Assembly: GCA_032622095.1 (NCBI GenBank)
Contig: CP136067.1
Location: forward strand, 46,793,549-46,857,548
Direction of reading: 5' to 3'
DNA: 64,000 bases
Source of the DNA: Siphonodentalium dalli
Taxonomy: Eukaryota > Mollusca > Scaphopoda > Gadilida > Siphonodentaliidae
The notes beneath the pieces are model-generated. The model was not told where the DNA came from, ran no database searches, and saw only the letters and a program-made list of their open reading frames with translations. Below, piece after piece: positions 11,201 through 26,200 of the stretch. The stretch's first letter is position 1; each line of letters starts with the position of its first letter. A program made the position numbers and the translations under genes.

Positions 11201-14200
11201 ATTCTCTTATGTTAACTGGATGCAGAGTATGATACTTTATTATATGCTTTTATAGAGTGAAATATCTCTAAATGGCCAGAAAATAAACAGGGTATCAATC
11301 GCTTGTCCCAGCGAGTTCAAGCAAAAACCAAACCATACTTCATCCTTAATACATGTGTATTGTTTTGAGTAGATGACAAACTGACATAGAAACCAAACAA
11401 GAAACATTTATTTGATGCTAAAGATATTGACTGCCATTGTGTAATAAACACAGAACCTCACAGGCTTATGAAGGTGGTAAATTTTATTGCACTCGTTTGT
11501 TATGCAGCAAGTTACTACTCGAGTGTGGCGGCTCTCGTAACATTGTGCAAGGCCGCTGTCATTAAAATAATTTTTTGCCCATTACCTGCCAATATAAAAA
11601 AAAGATTGATTAGGTACGTTGTCTGATATAGTTTTTTTCACTTTCTTCATTTTATAACTGAATTTCATCTATATTATATATTAAGTACATTATTATCTTA
11701 CAACCCTAATTGGTATTTTTCAGTACTTTATAGAAACTCAGATAATACATTAAATTTAAGACCACATGAATTTTGTGAAATCAAAGTTATATCAATCTAG
11801 CTGATAATTTTTTTCCATTAGTGGGCTTGTTCTAGGATAGGTATAGGAATGGACAAAGAAACCAAAATTTGAAGTCTTGGCCCAACAAACTTGCTCGATA
11901 ATCTTCACCACATTCACAATATTATGAATTTTATTTCCAACTGATTGAGACAAACGGATGAAATTTTACCAAGTATGTTTTTATACGCCTGTTGTTAATA
12001 AAAGGGATGTACTATGTTATTGGTCTGTCCATCTGTCTGTCCATCTGTTTGCTGTTGGTTTCCAGATTATAACTTTAGATAGTCTCAACTAAATGGAATT
12101 ATATTTGTATATATAGTATGTGGGTTAGTTAACTAGCACAAAATACAGGTCAAGTTAAAATTTGGGTTCTGCCTGCCAATCTTCACCAGAGTTATGGTCC
12201 TTTGTTGGAATTATCATGGTCGTATTTGTTTCACTTTGGCGATGCTCTTGTGTTTTTTTAAGTTGTGTTCTTAGTGACTAATATTTAGCATTTAGTATTT
12301 ATTTGATCTGTTCTGTGTGCGCTATAGTGTATTGAGTAAGTTGATTGTCCAAGAAGTACACAATGTCACTTTAATGAATTAATTCCAGGGAGAAAGAATG
12401 CGAAACACCAGGTAGATGATTGTGCTGTTATGGTGGTAATCAACTCTGCTTGGGCAGCTATACCATGTGATAATAAGATGAGCTATATCTGCAAGAAACT
12501 AGGTAATTATACAGTAATGCTCTAATTAATCGACCTCTTAACCAAAGCAGAATTATGGGTAACTTTTCAGGATTTAGTCGGAAATATGGCTTGTTGCCAT
12601 TCATCGGAAAGCTCTCCCCGAGAGCTTTCCGATGAATGGCAACAAGCCATATTTCCGACTAAATCCTGAAAAGTTACCCATAATTCTGCTTTGGTTAAGA
12701 GGTCGATTAATTAGAGCATTACTGTAAGTTATTAGGGACACCCTACTTATACTGCCATAAACAGCTTCAAATATGATACCCACTTATGATTATTTATGAC
12801 ATGAATTCGGGTGTAACAGTTTTCTCCCCCTCTGGGTATCTTCTCCCCCTCCCTGGGTATTTCCCCCCCACCCATGCTGATCATCTCATGTCAATGCGCA
12901 CATGCCGGGAGCGATGAAACCCAATCCCAGTCAAAGACAATGTTCAAACTAGATGGTGTTAATTAGTGCAAATATAGTTGGACATAGGACCATGAGGCAC
13001 CAGTAATTCGTCGACAATGCATCGAGTGTAATTTGTAAACACACTCTTGATACAGATTAAGCCTCTTTAAATGAGTATAGATTGTATTATACAGTAATGC
13101 CCTAATTCAGGGTTTCCGCCAAGGGAAAATTAATGAGTCCGTATTGGGGAAACACATACCGCGACGGGATGACCATGGAATTTTTTTTTATTTGACACTG
13201 AAAAGTAGCCATTTCCTTGCACCTGAGTGTCCCACAAAGCAATCCAAAGCTACGTATATTACGCAAGTCGATCATTTTCCGTGGGTGCATTAATTCTGCT
13301 GATGGTATCCAGATAATTAATCATGTAATTACGCACGTAAGACTGCCTTCTGATTGAAGACTATATCAAACTACAAGTTACAGTGTTATATAACTTACAA
13401 TAAGATTCCGACAGGTATAATGAAACTAAACACTAAAAAGCATCTATGCATTGTCCAATAATACCTAGCTGGGAGAATTGAATTAAGTATTTCCTAGAAT
13501 TTCAAGTAGCTTCCGTGAAAATGAAACTGATATATTCCATGTATTCTGTCAATCGTAAAACTATTTGTGCGCTGTGACGTCATATATACTGCAGGGTTTG
13601 TCTGCAGGAGATATTTATAGCGGAGAAATACGAATGGTATAGCGAAATCTTTCAAACTCGTAACGCGTAGCTTGTCAATAGTCTGTATTAGTCCAACAAC
13701 TGACGACCGCTGCTATAGAGTTTTAGCCAATGTGTTATAAAATATAATTGAGTTTTGGCGGGAAATGGGAACATGTGCGCCGTTGTTTGTGTTTGGGGAC
13801 CCAGGCGGGACAACGAAATTATTATTGACTGTACTTTGACTTTATCTCCATATTGGGGGGGGGGGGGGGTATGTTTTTTGTGTTTATCCTCCATGCATGT
13901 AATATGGTTAAAATGAATGGTGTTGTCACTATGAATTCCCGCTATAAAGAGTGATTTGGGACAGGTTCCGTATTATAATAGTACGATAGCACGGGATCTC
14001 GGAAGTAGATACCTCCTTTGGTAGGAGAACCGCCTGTTGGCGTATGTTGATCCCTACTCTGCCTAACTCAGCAATTCGGCATTCTTTGATCAAATTATGT
14101 AATCGTACGATAGCACGCGATCTCCGAGCGTGAGTAGTTTCAACCACAGAAATCCCGTGCAAAATAATATCCGTACTCAGCAGTCCGACATTCTTTGATG

Positions 14201-17200
14201 TTACCGCGACATTTATTACGCTGTATATAACGTCACTATTTCAATGCACACCAAACATTACGTTGTAGTTTTGGCGCTTTGATTTCAAAGGGTTACGCTG
14301 TACCAGTAACACACTGTGCTCAATTGACCCGCTTTTTCTCCAGCATTCTGTTTAACCCCCCGAACTCCCGTTGCAGACAGATTTTTTATTACATATTGCT
14401 ACTGACTTTTGGTACATGTATGAATCAAACAGATCATCTGCGAGGGGAATGGGTCGTGGGACAGACCCGCAGCAGGCCTGGCGGAAACCCTGCCTAATTA
14501 ATCGACTACATAACCACAGCAGAATTATGGGTAATTTTTCAGGATTTCGTCGGAAATATGGCTTGTTGCCATTCATCGGAAAGCTCTCGGCGAGAGCTTT
14601 CCAATGATTGGCAACAAGCCATATTTCCGACTAAATCCTGAAAAATTACCCATAAATCTGCTGTGGTTATGGAGTTGAGTAATTAGGGCATTACTGTAGT
14701 TTGTGATGAAATCTTTGATATATGCAAGAACATCAAATTTATTTCATACTTTCAATGCACATTCAAAGCTCTATTTTAATAGTAATTAAGCAATGCACAT
14801 GCTATTGTTTACAAAATATATTGGCAACTCCCAAACGTAAAAAAGTTAGAACGGGAATGGAGTCAGATGATACAATATAAACTACGGTCGTAAAACCAAA
14901 TCATGGATGTCTTGAGAGTTTAAATGCATGGACATGACAAAAAGACAGCATGGTCGTTCATGCAATTTGCCATTTCCAAAAGCGCCAAATATGATGGTAA
15001 TACACGGATACAGCACATAATGCACAGTGTATTTTTAGAGCAGCTTTAAGCCGCTATAAAATCTGATTATTTTTCCATGAATCTCAAGAATGTTTAACCC
15101 TTTACCCAACAAACCGGCCAAAACCAGCCAAATAAAGCTTCAACAGCCTAAAATATCTTCGGTCTGTCTCAATAGAACCATACAAATATGGATATCATTG
15201 GAACCGGCTCCTTGACGACATTGTGATAGTTACAGTTAGCCCTGTGCCAATGCATTCTCTTATATATGCGAGTCGACCATAGGTCGCCTCGCATATATAA
15301 GAGAATGCATTGGCCTAAAAAATCTTTTTTTTAACACTTTTTACCATTTTTTCTTACATTCTTTAACAATTTTATAATTTTTAATGTGTTAAGCCAATGC
15401 ATTCTCTTATATATGCGAGGCGACCTATGGTCGACTCGCATTTATAAGAGAATGCATTGGCACAGGGCCCTTCTGTTGGGTAAAGGGTTAAAGAGAATCT
15501 CATGATATCCAACATTCTGATATCTGTGTCTAATCTACATGTATATCTTGTTTTCCTCAGGTGATTATGTGACAACGACCGAAGCCCCAACAACAGTTAA
15601 AGTGCCAGGTATCATTATTTATCATTTAATTAAAAATTATTAAAATTTTAGCTTCCAATTTGAAGTGAGAGCTTTCCGATGAATGGCAACAATTCATATT
15701 TCTGACTAAATCCTAAAAAGTTGCTATAGTTAAGGAGTCGATTATTCAGGGCATTACTGTAATTAACCTATTGTGTCATACATGCCAGTCGTAAAACAAA
15801 CAAAACTTAGACAAAGCATTACACAGTCATGGCTTGACAAGGCTTCGTAAAACAAAATCTAAAGAATTCATTGTCACGATATAAATAACTGTCATAATTC
15901 AACCACAGTCGATTATGCAACCATGCGTCTTTGAATGTCCGTTTGGTCAATATATTTTAAACTTTTGATTGACACGTGTTCGCTAATAAACAGTTATCAT
16001 TGATGAGATTTGAAACAACTGACATAAAAGTTCTGCAATTTGTAACAACAGAAGCTGCTGATTTCAATGCAGGCTGCCGTGATTGGCTTCCTTTGTTACT
16101 AACGCACGTGTTTAAACATGCTACCGTTTGATTTCCCGAAAGAGACAATTCGTTATTCAGTATTTTCGAAAAGAATATTTCTTAGTATGTTATTGAAAAA
16201 CACTTGCCATTTGTTTTGCTAAATGAATTTTTTTTTTGCCAAATTGAACTATTTTTTGCATTTGGCTCATGGCAGCGCGAACCTGCCCATAGGGAGCCGC
16301 ACATATATAAGAGAATACATTGGCCTAGCAATATTTACCTTGACCTTATAAGCCAGTGGAAGCTCTTATATATGCGACGCTCCCTATGGGAGACTCGCAT
16401 AATTATATAAGAGAATGCACTGGCACAAGATCTTTAATGCTGCACCAGCACAGCTCCCATCATGAAAGGCTAACATGTTAAATTTCTTTGACTTTGTTGT
16501 TGAAAATACTTTTGACGATTTCAGGTGTTAAGATACTGGGTTGTGATCCTGTATAAATACTTTTGACGATTTCAGGTGTTAAGATACTGGGTTGTGATCC
16601 TGTATAAATACTTTTGACGATTTCAGGTGTTAAGATACTGGGTTGTGATCCTGTATAAATACTTTTGATGATTTCAGATGATAAGATACTGGGTTGTGAT
16701 CCTGGATGGATTGAGTTTGGCCAGAAGTGTTTCCTGTTTGTCCGACAGACTGAGACATGGTCTGCAGCTCGAGCTCATTGCCAAGAAGATGGCGGAGACT
16801 TGGCCACCATAGCCAATCAGAATGACCAGAACTTTGTTGAGAGTCATCTTCCAAAGGGTCAGTTTTACTCATTGATTAAGTGATAATTTAGAATTTAGTT
16901 AACCCTGAATTTGAACCTGATTAGGCTATGCAAAGTCAATTTCCCATTTTTCAGGCCGAAAAAATTTGTAAAGCATGCAAGCGCGTTTTTAATTTAATTT
17001 TTATTTCTGAGGCACGCGTACATGCCAACAAAGTTATCGAAGCATTCTACCCCTGTATCGGCTAGAAATTATTCCATGTCTTTCAAATGAAATCAGAATT
17101 GATTTGTTTAAGTATTGGTTGAAAGATAATTATAGAAATGTTAAGAGTGACTCCCTTTATCACAGATATATGCTGGATGTGAAAGACCGATTGGTCTATT

Positions 17201-20200
17201 TTAGTCTGATTGGGCTATTATAGATCGAACGGTTGTTCACCCAGAACTATCCACAACATTACTAATAGTATACTAATCAGTTTAAATACACTCTTTCTTG
17301 AGCTTACTTCCAAAATTTATCGTTTATATGTACAGGGATGTCAGAGAAGGAGGGAATGTGAGGGCTTTTGCCCCTCTTGCTCTGGTCTGGGGACGTCTAT
17401 GGTCCTCACATGGTGCCGTATTGACTAGTTTGCTCCCATTGCCCTTTTATTGTGCTTCCGGCATCGCTGGTTATATATGTTAACCTATAGCATTCTTCAT
17501 AAAAGCGAAACTTTGGGAAGTTGATGAACATGTAAGCATTCATAAAAATTCTTGATTTGTGCATGAAACTTATTTATGGTTTTTTTTTTTCAAGAACTGT
17601 CATGAACACCCAAACTATTCTTGAAGTTCTTCAATTATTCATGAAACTAATTTGTGATTATTTCAAGAACTTTTCAAGAAAATATTACAAATCATGAAAA
17701 TTCCTTCATTTGTTCATGAACCTTTCGAGGACTCATGAAATCTTGAAGTTCTTCAATTGTTCATGAACTTATTTCATGAACAGTTATGAACTCATGTAAA
17801 ATTCATGAAAGTGCTTGATGTGTGCATGAATGTTTTCATGCAGTTCATGAACATTAGTTCATGAACACGTATGAGAAGATTTCACAAATTCTTTGCCATC
17901 AGTTCATGAAAGTTCTTGAAGTCATGAACATCATGCCGCCTGGGATATAAAACTTATTTAGGAAGAGATAGACCATCATTAATCACTGAAATGAGAGCCT
18001 TATAACAAATCTTTATTTGCAAATTTATCCAAAATTTTCAAATAGTTAAAAACTCATTTTTGTTAAAATAGTTTTAATGGCTTTTAAAAAGATATTGGAG
18101 TATATAGACAGAACACAACACGCATCTTAATCGAGACTCTTTTATCGAATGAGTTGTGGATGGCGCAATAGCAGACAATTTCTTCATTAAATTATTAGGT
18201 ATAGTCTACACTAATCACACGTTTGTGCATTAAATAAACAATATAGTCAGCTGATATAGTCCTAAATTTTAGTATAGTACAAGCTACAATCTCCAGAGTG
18301 TGCAATAAACATAGAGCAACACAGTTTTGTGAAGATGTTAACGTTATTGCACTCATTTGTCATGCCGCGAGGTAAAACTCGAACCTCCGGTTCTCGTTTT
18401 ACTATCGCGTCACAACAAACTCGTGCAATAACGTCAACCAGTTCACACACTTGTGTCGTTCTATCTATATATTTCGCGAGAGCATAGCTCGAGAGAAATG
18501 TAACTATGCGCCGTCCGCAACGAGTTCGATAAAAGTGTCAAGATTATGATGCAAGTTGTGTTCTGTATTTATTCTACACCGTTCAGTCAGATAAGTTCAA
18601 TCCATGAATGTCACCTGCATTGTTACTATAGCTACCTTTATTGTGATTTAAGTCTGACAAATAACCAATAATTATGGGGGGATCACCGGAAGCGGATGAT
18701 CGACGTAATGTACGTCATCTTTCTTGGCATAATAGTTCTGGCTTGTATTCCACTAGAGGTATACACTAATATGTATTCAATGGCTGGAATTCCGTTGAAT
18801 ACATGTGACTCACGTCAATGGGTGTGGAATAAAATGTTATTATACAATGTTGTGTACAGTATGTGTTTTTTTGTATGAGTCCAGGATGTGGTGAAAAGTC
18901 ATATTGGATAAGACGCGTAGCGTCAAGTCGGATATGACTTTTCGCCACAACATGGACGAGAACAAGAAAACACATACTGTACACAACATTGTATAATGAA
19001 ATTTTTATTATCCATCTGTATGTTTATCCAAATAACGTCACCCGGAGTCTTGATAATTTTCAAATATGACTTTCGGGAGTCCAATATGACTTTTTCCTGG
19101 ATTATCACGTGACGGCTTTTGCCCAATCAGAAATAGTGTTCGTTAAGGGATGGATAATAATATAGTTTATGTACATTGTTTAAAAAATGGTAGGATTTTA
19201 TTCCATAAAATCATCAATGCATCCATTACATTGTAGAATTGTTAAATGCACGACTCAAGATGGGACTTATTTTTAATAGTGTGAACTGCTTATAGCTCAC
19301 ACAACAGTCACAGTTCTGTATCGTATCAGACTTGAGTATAAGGTGCCTGTCATTTACAGAAGGAGGTTCCCAGAGAGTGAATTTAGTGACACTATCCCAC
19401 ACAGCAGGCTAGCATCACCAAATTTACCCTCTTGGGACCTCATTCTGCATGGCCTCATCTACTATGGGAGACGTAGACTCGGATTAAAGTTCCCAAATGG
19501 CGATATTGTGATATACACACATTGGGAACCTCAATTATGCAATGTGTTGTCTGCCAATTTGGGGATATAAAGAAACTAAACTAAAAAAGAAATAGAATCA
19601 ATATGAAGAAATTTCTATATAAATTTGATAATGAAGAAATTTTCCAGAGAAGATGAGTCCTAAGGAGAATGAGGTCCCCAGAGGGAGAATTTAGTGACAC
19701 ATGCCCACTATATGGGATATCGTCACTAAATTCACCCTCTGAGGATCTCATTCTGCAAATGACAGGCACCTTATTCTCAGCCCTGCTGATTTTCCTTTCC
19801 AGATATTTGCATAAACACAGGGACCAACGCCCATATTTGCGATTACTGGGCGGCACACGGAGAATGTGATAAGAATCCTATCTGGATGGCGATACATTGT
19901 CGGAAGTCATGTGATGTGTGCATACCGTCATGTATCGACATATACAATCCGACGGAGTGCCAGAGCTGGGCGCAACTAGGAGAATGCCAGAAGAATCCAA
20001 GATGGATGCTGTATAACTGTCATAAGTCCTGTGGTGCATGTAATTTAGGTAAGACTCAAATTCATCACCATCACAAACCAGTCTACAGGTTTCTATTAAA
20101 GATACATCATCCAAATTAACGCTCGCTAATTACTATTTCCTTGGCTTCAAGGGTAAAAAATATTCGCTTCGAGTCAAGGAACCCACTCATCAATGCTCAG

Positions 20201-23200
20201 TGATCAGATATCAATTTTTGAAATCTATTATTTCTCAACACCTATACGTTTTAGTGGCCCGATAAAAAGTCGACGAGAAGACGGTCTCGGACCAAATTAC
20301 GGATGAAGATGGATAACTCTAAAATTAAATGGCTTTTTTCTGATAGATATTTGACAAACCGGCAAACTTTCATTGAACAAAATGTTTATAAACAACAGGT
20401 TTTGGGCAATTTTATACTATAGTTGATCGTGGTTAGCATTATTTTTGGGCAATTGATTCTGATAACTGAAGCAGCATTTCAAAAGATTTTGTTGTTGTTG
20501 GAATCTGATGATATGGGGACCATCGAATCAGATTGAGTACCTTTAATAACTATTATTTTCAACGATATTCTGGTAGCTCATTTCAAGTTGTATCCGTATA
20601 ATATGGAAACAGGTTGGGGTCCGCATGTAACATCATAAAACACAATTTCGCCCCACCAATGTCCTGCATTAATGCTCTACAACACGAATGCATGTGTGAG
20701 TAAAATATACTTGGCTACAGCAATAAACCAGTACTCATTCGACGAGTCATTCCCTTAGGAAATGTTCAGATAATAAGTTCAACAAATGAAGACCATTTGT
20801 TAAGCTTATTATCTGAACATTTCCCACCAGTGAATATGAATTCTTCTGTAATGTTATTTTTTCTTCTGGTTATTTTTCCTCAACACCCCTCAAAATGAAT
20901 AATATATTCCAATATATACTTTTATATCTGGGTGGGAGAATCCATTTAGTAAATAAATGATTTTCATGGAAATTCTCTTTCAACATTCGTCACTTGACAT
21001 TACTATTTATTATATATTATGCTGGTACCAATAATCTGTACTTTAAGTGCTAGAGTTGATCATGAAAATTAGTTTAGTAATCAATGATCATTTGGATAAC
21101 TGATTAATCGCCCCAATCCTATGAACACAAAGTAGGAGTTTTTCTGGATATATGTTCTGTCAATATACTGCCGCAATGAGTGATGTAGTCGAATATGGTC
21201 ACCTTTAACCCTTCAATGACTGGAGCATCCTGAAATTGTTCGAAAACCCTGTGCCAATGCATTCTCTTAGATATGAGTCTCCCATAGGGAGCCTTGCATA
21301 TATAAGAGAATACATTGGCCTAACAATATTTACATTGACTTTATAAGCCAGTGCATTATCTTATATATGTGAGGATCCCCATGGGAGACTTGCCTATATA
21401 AGAGAATGTACTGGCACAGGATCTTTAATGATACGCCAGCACAGTTCCCATGATGAAAGGGTTAATATAACTAAAGTTATCATCCCGTCATGACAGGGTT
21501 AATGAAATGAAATTTTCTTCTATTCCAGGTGCTCATGGTACATATTGGATTGGACTGAATGACCTGAAACACAACTTTAACTTTGAGTGGTCTGACGGCT
21601 CCCCAGTCACATATACACGCTGGGATTCTCGGCAACCTAAAGAATGGAACGGGAACCCACAAGACTGTGTGGAATTCAACCTCGCTGTATGTCTGCTCAT
21701 TTAACCCTTTCAGTGCCAAGTCCGATTTTTGTATCAACCCATATTTCCTTGATCATTTTTCAAATTTATTGATTATAATAATGTGATACATTGATGGAAA
21801 GAGCTCTTAGAGCTCTTTCCATCAATGTATCACATTAATATAATCAATAAATTTGAAAAATGATTAAGGAAATATGGGTTGATACAAAAATCGGACTTGG
21901 CACTGAAAGGGTTAACTCAGAAGTGGACTATTATAATATCCCCTGTTACAAGTTATGGTGGCTATATAGGAATCAGCTCTCCGTCCATATGTCTGTCAGT
22001 CTGTCGGGCATCTGTATGTCCATACATGCAGCTTTGTCCGAGTTTTTATTCCTACATTTTCGGTCAATTTTTGTTTAAGCTTGGGAAAGATATTTAGTAC
22101 TATGGGAACCTGTGCATCTATGATTATGAGGTCCGTCAGACTTTATATTGGAGTTATCCCTCTTTTTTGAACATTTTTTTTCTTGCAACTTGCATAATTT
22201 TTCCGAGCTTGTATTTCTGGCAAATCATTGACTTGGCAGATATTTACCACTAAGCGAGCATGTGCACCTGCGATAATGAGCTCGCAGTCTGACTTTTTTA
22301 GTGGAGTTATCCCCCTTTTTTCGCAACATGCATAATTTTGTCCGAGCTTGTATTCCTTGTGTTTTTTTGTTTTCCAATAAAAAACAAATATATTATATGA
22401 ATATGGCTACTCATAATCTTTTCTGTTCTAAACAGATTCCTCTGTCAGTTATACATTTGAATGGTCCATTATTCATTTGGAGGGCTGTTAAGGATAAATG
22501 AGCAGACAAAGTGTAGAAGAATTCATGCCCGCATATGTGATGGCAAACAGCTGTTCAGATCGCCTGGATGTTACCTAGATTAAAAATGATGCAAACGAAA
22601 ACAGGTCATGCAAAAGTTTTCTGTAGGTCTCGCAATCATCGATTCTCACATTAATTATTGCTCATTCAAGTTCCAAAATGGATATTTCGCATTATTGTTT
22701 TTCACCAAATTATTCACCTTTCTTGACTGAGAATTGTTTTTACCGTTTTGATTTTGGGCACCTTCATTGTGTTATAAACTCCTCCCACAATTTCGCATGT
22801 GGTGAATTGAAACTTTAGGATATAGTTGCCCATATATTGCTAATGCGGAAAAAAACCGAGAATTATCTTCCTTTCTTTACTCAGAAAACGTTTTACCATT
22901 CTAATTTTAAATTTTTTTTATTGATTTTTACTAAATTTTTTAAAAGACAACCTCCTAAAAAAACATTTTCAGGGGACATATGGTCGGCAACCTTTTATTC
23001 AATTAATAAAAAATAGATTTAGTTCAGAAACTTAGCTGTAAATATCTAGAAAAATATTTATCTGCTGAAGAGTTGTGCTGGAACATATAAATATCATGTT
23101 CTTTCTACTATGTTTTTATACCCCTCTTTTAAAAAAAGAAAAGAAGGGAATATACTGTTTTGCACTTGTTTATCCATCTGTCCATCTGTCTGTACATCTG

Positions 23201-26200
23201 TTCATCTGATCTCTGTTCTTGTCATATAACTTGAACAGTAGTGCTCGGATCTCAATCTAATTTGGTATGGATGTTCACTAGTATGAAGACATTCTATCGA
23301 GTGTTCAATAATTTTGTTTGTGTTTTCCGTTCTAGAGTTATTGATCTTTGTTTATCTTTTAGACTGGAAGGTGGAATGATGTGACATGTGGAAAGCAGCT
23401 TGTAGCAGGATTTATCTGTAATAAACAAAAGCGCCTACAGGACAATGTAACAGAAACTACGGACACATTTTGTGGAGAAGTGAGTTAAAATTCCACAATA
23501 TTCTGTTCCATGCCCAACATATTTAGCTCAACTTAACCTTTTTCTTGATGGGAGCTGCGCTGGTGCAGCATTAAAGATCCTGTGCCAGTGCATTCTATTA
23601 TATATGCGAGTCTCCCATAAGGAGCCTCGCATATATAAGAGAATGCACTGGTTAAAATACAAGGTCAAGGCTTAACAAGTCAAATTTTGAGCTATTAATT
23701 GCCATCCATTGTCTGTCAATGTGTGCGTGCGTCAACAGTTTGCTTTAGCACACCCAACAGGCCACATCCCTCATCTGATCATTACCATACTTTATAAAGA
23801 TCTTCGCAGTGAACTCTAGATGGAAGCTATTGATTTTCCCGGAAGTTTTTTACTAAACATGGCTGCCAGAAGCCATCTTGGATCTCAAATTTGAATCCAT
23901 TGGCACACCCTCCAGTCGACATTTATTTGAGAAATGTTTTTATTAGGCATGCCGCGATTTTGGGAATAATCGAACAATCGTCAGTGGTGCCGATTAATCA
24001 ATTTTCATTTTGAAAATCGACTTTTTTAGTTCAAATAACAATGCATATTATACAACAACACAAGAACGCTGGCATACAGCGTATTTGCAAAGAACTTATC
24101 TCAACTTAAGAGGCAATATTTTGCACCGTATTTACAGCACTAATCTAACCCAGAAACCCACCCACGCAAACATTTGTGACAATGTAACTTTCAGTTGCGG
24201 CGTCTTTTGAGGTCGGGCCGACAGAGTAATCTAGTTCCGTCTTGGTTTCACATCACGGCAGTTTTTCTTTTAATGTGCCGATGCATGTGTATACTCCGCG
24301 GCACGCGTGATAGTAGATGTTCAGCGGTCACGTGCTATTCCGCTTTTGAAGTTTTCAATTGGTTATGGCGAATTTCTCAGTCAAAATGGGCGTGTCATAA
24401 TATGACAGTATTATGTCAGTTTTGTCAGATTACCCACAGTGGACCAGAGACGTTCAGTGACTGAGCGTTCCGTTTCTTTCATTCTAAACAACGTCACGGA
24501 GAATTTGACTCCATGGCAACGTCTCATGCAGATCACGCGATCATCATGTTGCACTGTGTGCATGCAGGGGGTGAAAGGACGATAACTCTATCTAGCAGTC
24601 GCTTTTAAGTTCCCTGCTATGAGGTTCCAATACAGGAAGCCTTGAGGAAGGACATCTCTAAAACCAAACAACGTAAGGATATCGTTGCGTACCACGGAGT
24701 AGGCAATAACAATAAGTCTGAAACCACGAGACACCAAAACTGTTTTAGAGTAGGGTTCATAAAAACTATGTAGATTGGAATTAACTGTCTTCCCTCTTCG
24801 GCTAATCGGCTTGTTCTCCTTGTTGTGGGAAATTAACAGATTTCCTCCTCTAAAGTCTGATACGAGGCTGAGCTGCTCTTTATTATGATATAATAGCATA
24901 TTACCACCTCTAAAATTTGATGGGAGCTGAATATGCTCCACACTAGAGTATCAGTTGGCCCGAGTTGGGAAAACTTTTATGACTGATGTTTATCATATGA
25001 TTCATATCTGTACGGGTTGTGAGGCCAACGTTTTGAAAATTGAAAGCTCAATAATATTCGGGCAAATTGAATGATAGTTCATGAGTAAATTGTGGCAAAT
25101 TACAGTATATTTTTTTTCATTTCACAGTCATGAATAACAAAATTATTCAGTAATGCCCTAAGTAATCGACTCTTTAACCACAGCAGAATTATGGGTAATT
25201 TTTCAGGATTTAGTCGGAAATATGGCTTGTTGCCATTCATCGGAAAGCTCTCCTCGAGAGCTTTCCGATGAATGGCAACAAGCCATATTTCCGACTAAAT
25301 CCTGAAAAGTTACCCATAATTCTGCTGTGGTTAAGGGGTCGATTACTTAGGGCATTACTGTACAATCTTCAGCTTTGTCTTCGGCCCATTTGTAATCTTG
25401 AAATCGGGTTTTATGAAAATGATGTTGTTGTAATTGTAGCCAGGAAGAGATAGACTATCTTTAAGATTTTTTTGCAGTCTTTTATAGGATATGGTTCTTC
25501 CTGCTTCTCAATCAGAAATGAGCAGTTGCCATGGAAACAAGCAAGGTTGTTTTGTGACGGCATGAATAGCACCCTAGCTATTATCAATGACAGGTATGTC
25601 TGACTGCCATTTACCCTCATTCTGTTACATTGCAGAATTCTAGGCTACTGTTTGGAAACTCGTAACACAAGAAAATAAACAAAATATTGTTCCAAAGCAC
25701 TGGCTGGGGTTGACAGACCTATTTTACTGATAAAAGCCCCATAATTTGTCAAAAACTTCTATATGTAAAGACAGATCTATTGTCAAACGACCCAAATAAA
25801 TGTATATTTGAATCAAATTAATTGCTCTTATTTTCCAATATTTAAATATATTTAGGAATTTATTTCACAGTAGACAAAATAGGTGTGTGTGTCTGCTAGC
25901 CAATCAATGATCTGCTCACGATCACCAGCAGGTCACTGCATGATTTCATTTTCAATGCAAAAATAATTTGAATGGAAATTAATGGCATCTTAGATTGAAA
26001 TTTGGGGTTGATTTGGCCAGATTGACATTAGATCTGTAAATGTGGGTTTTTTATCTGAAGATTTTGTATCGACGGTGTGTTATCTCCAGTAATAAGATCC
26101 GTCACCCCCAGCCGCTGCTCTCGAACAATATTTTGTTTATCATCTGCGTTATGAGTTTTCGAATAGTTTAACCTAGTATTGTGTACCAAATTTGAAAAAC

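Noticed and set aside
23940-24600. hAT insertion starting TAGGCATGCCGCGATT
   Set aside because: No matching inverted end or target duplication was seen.
24588-24941. 117-codon minus-strand frame
   Set aside because: No recognised domain; internal near-repeats (FRGGNMLLYHNKE/FRGGNLLISHNKE) suggest a duplicated non-coding segment.
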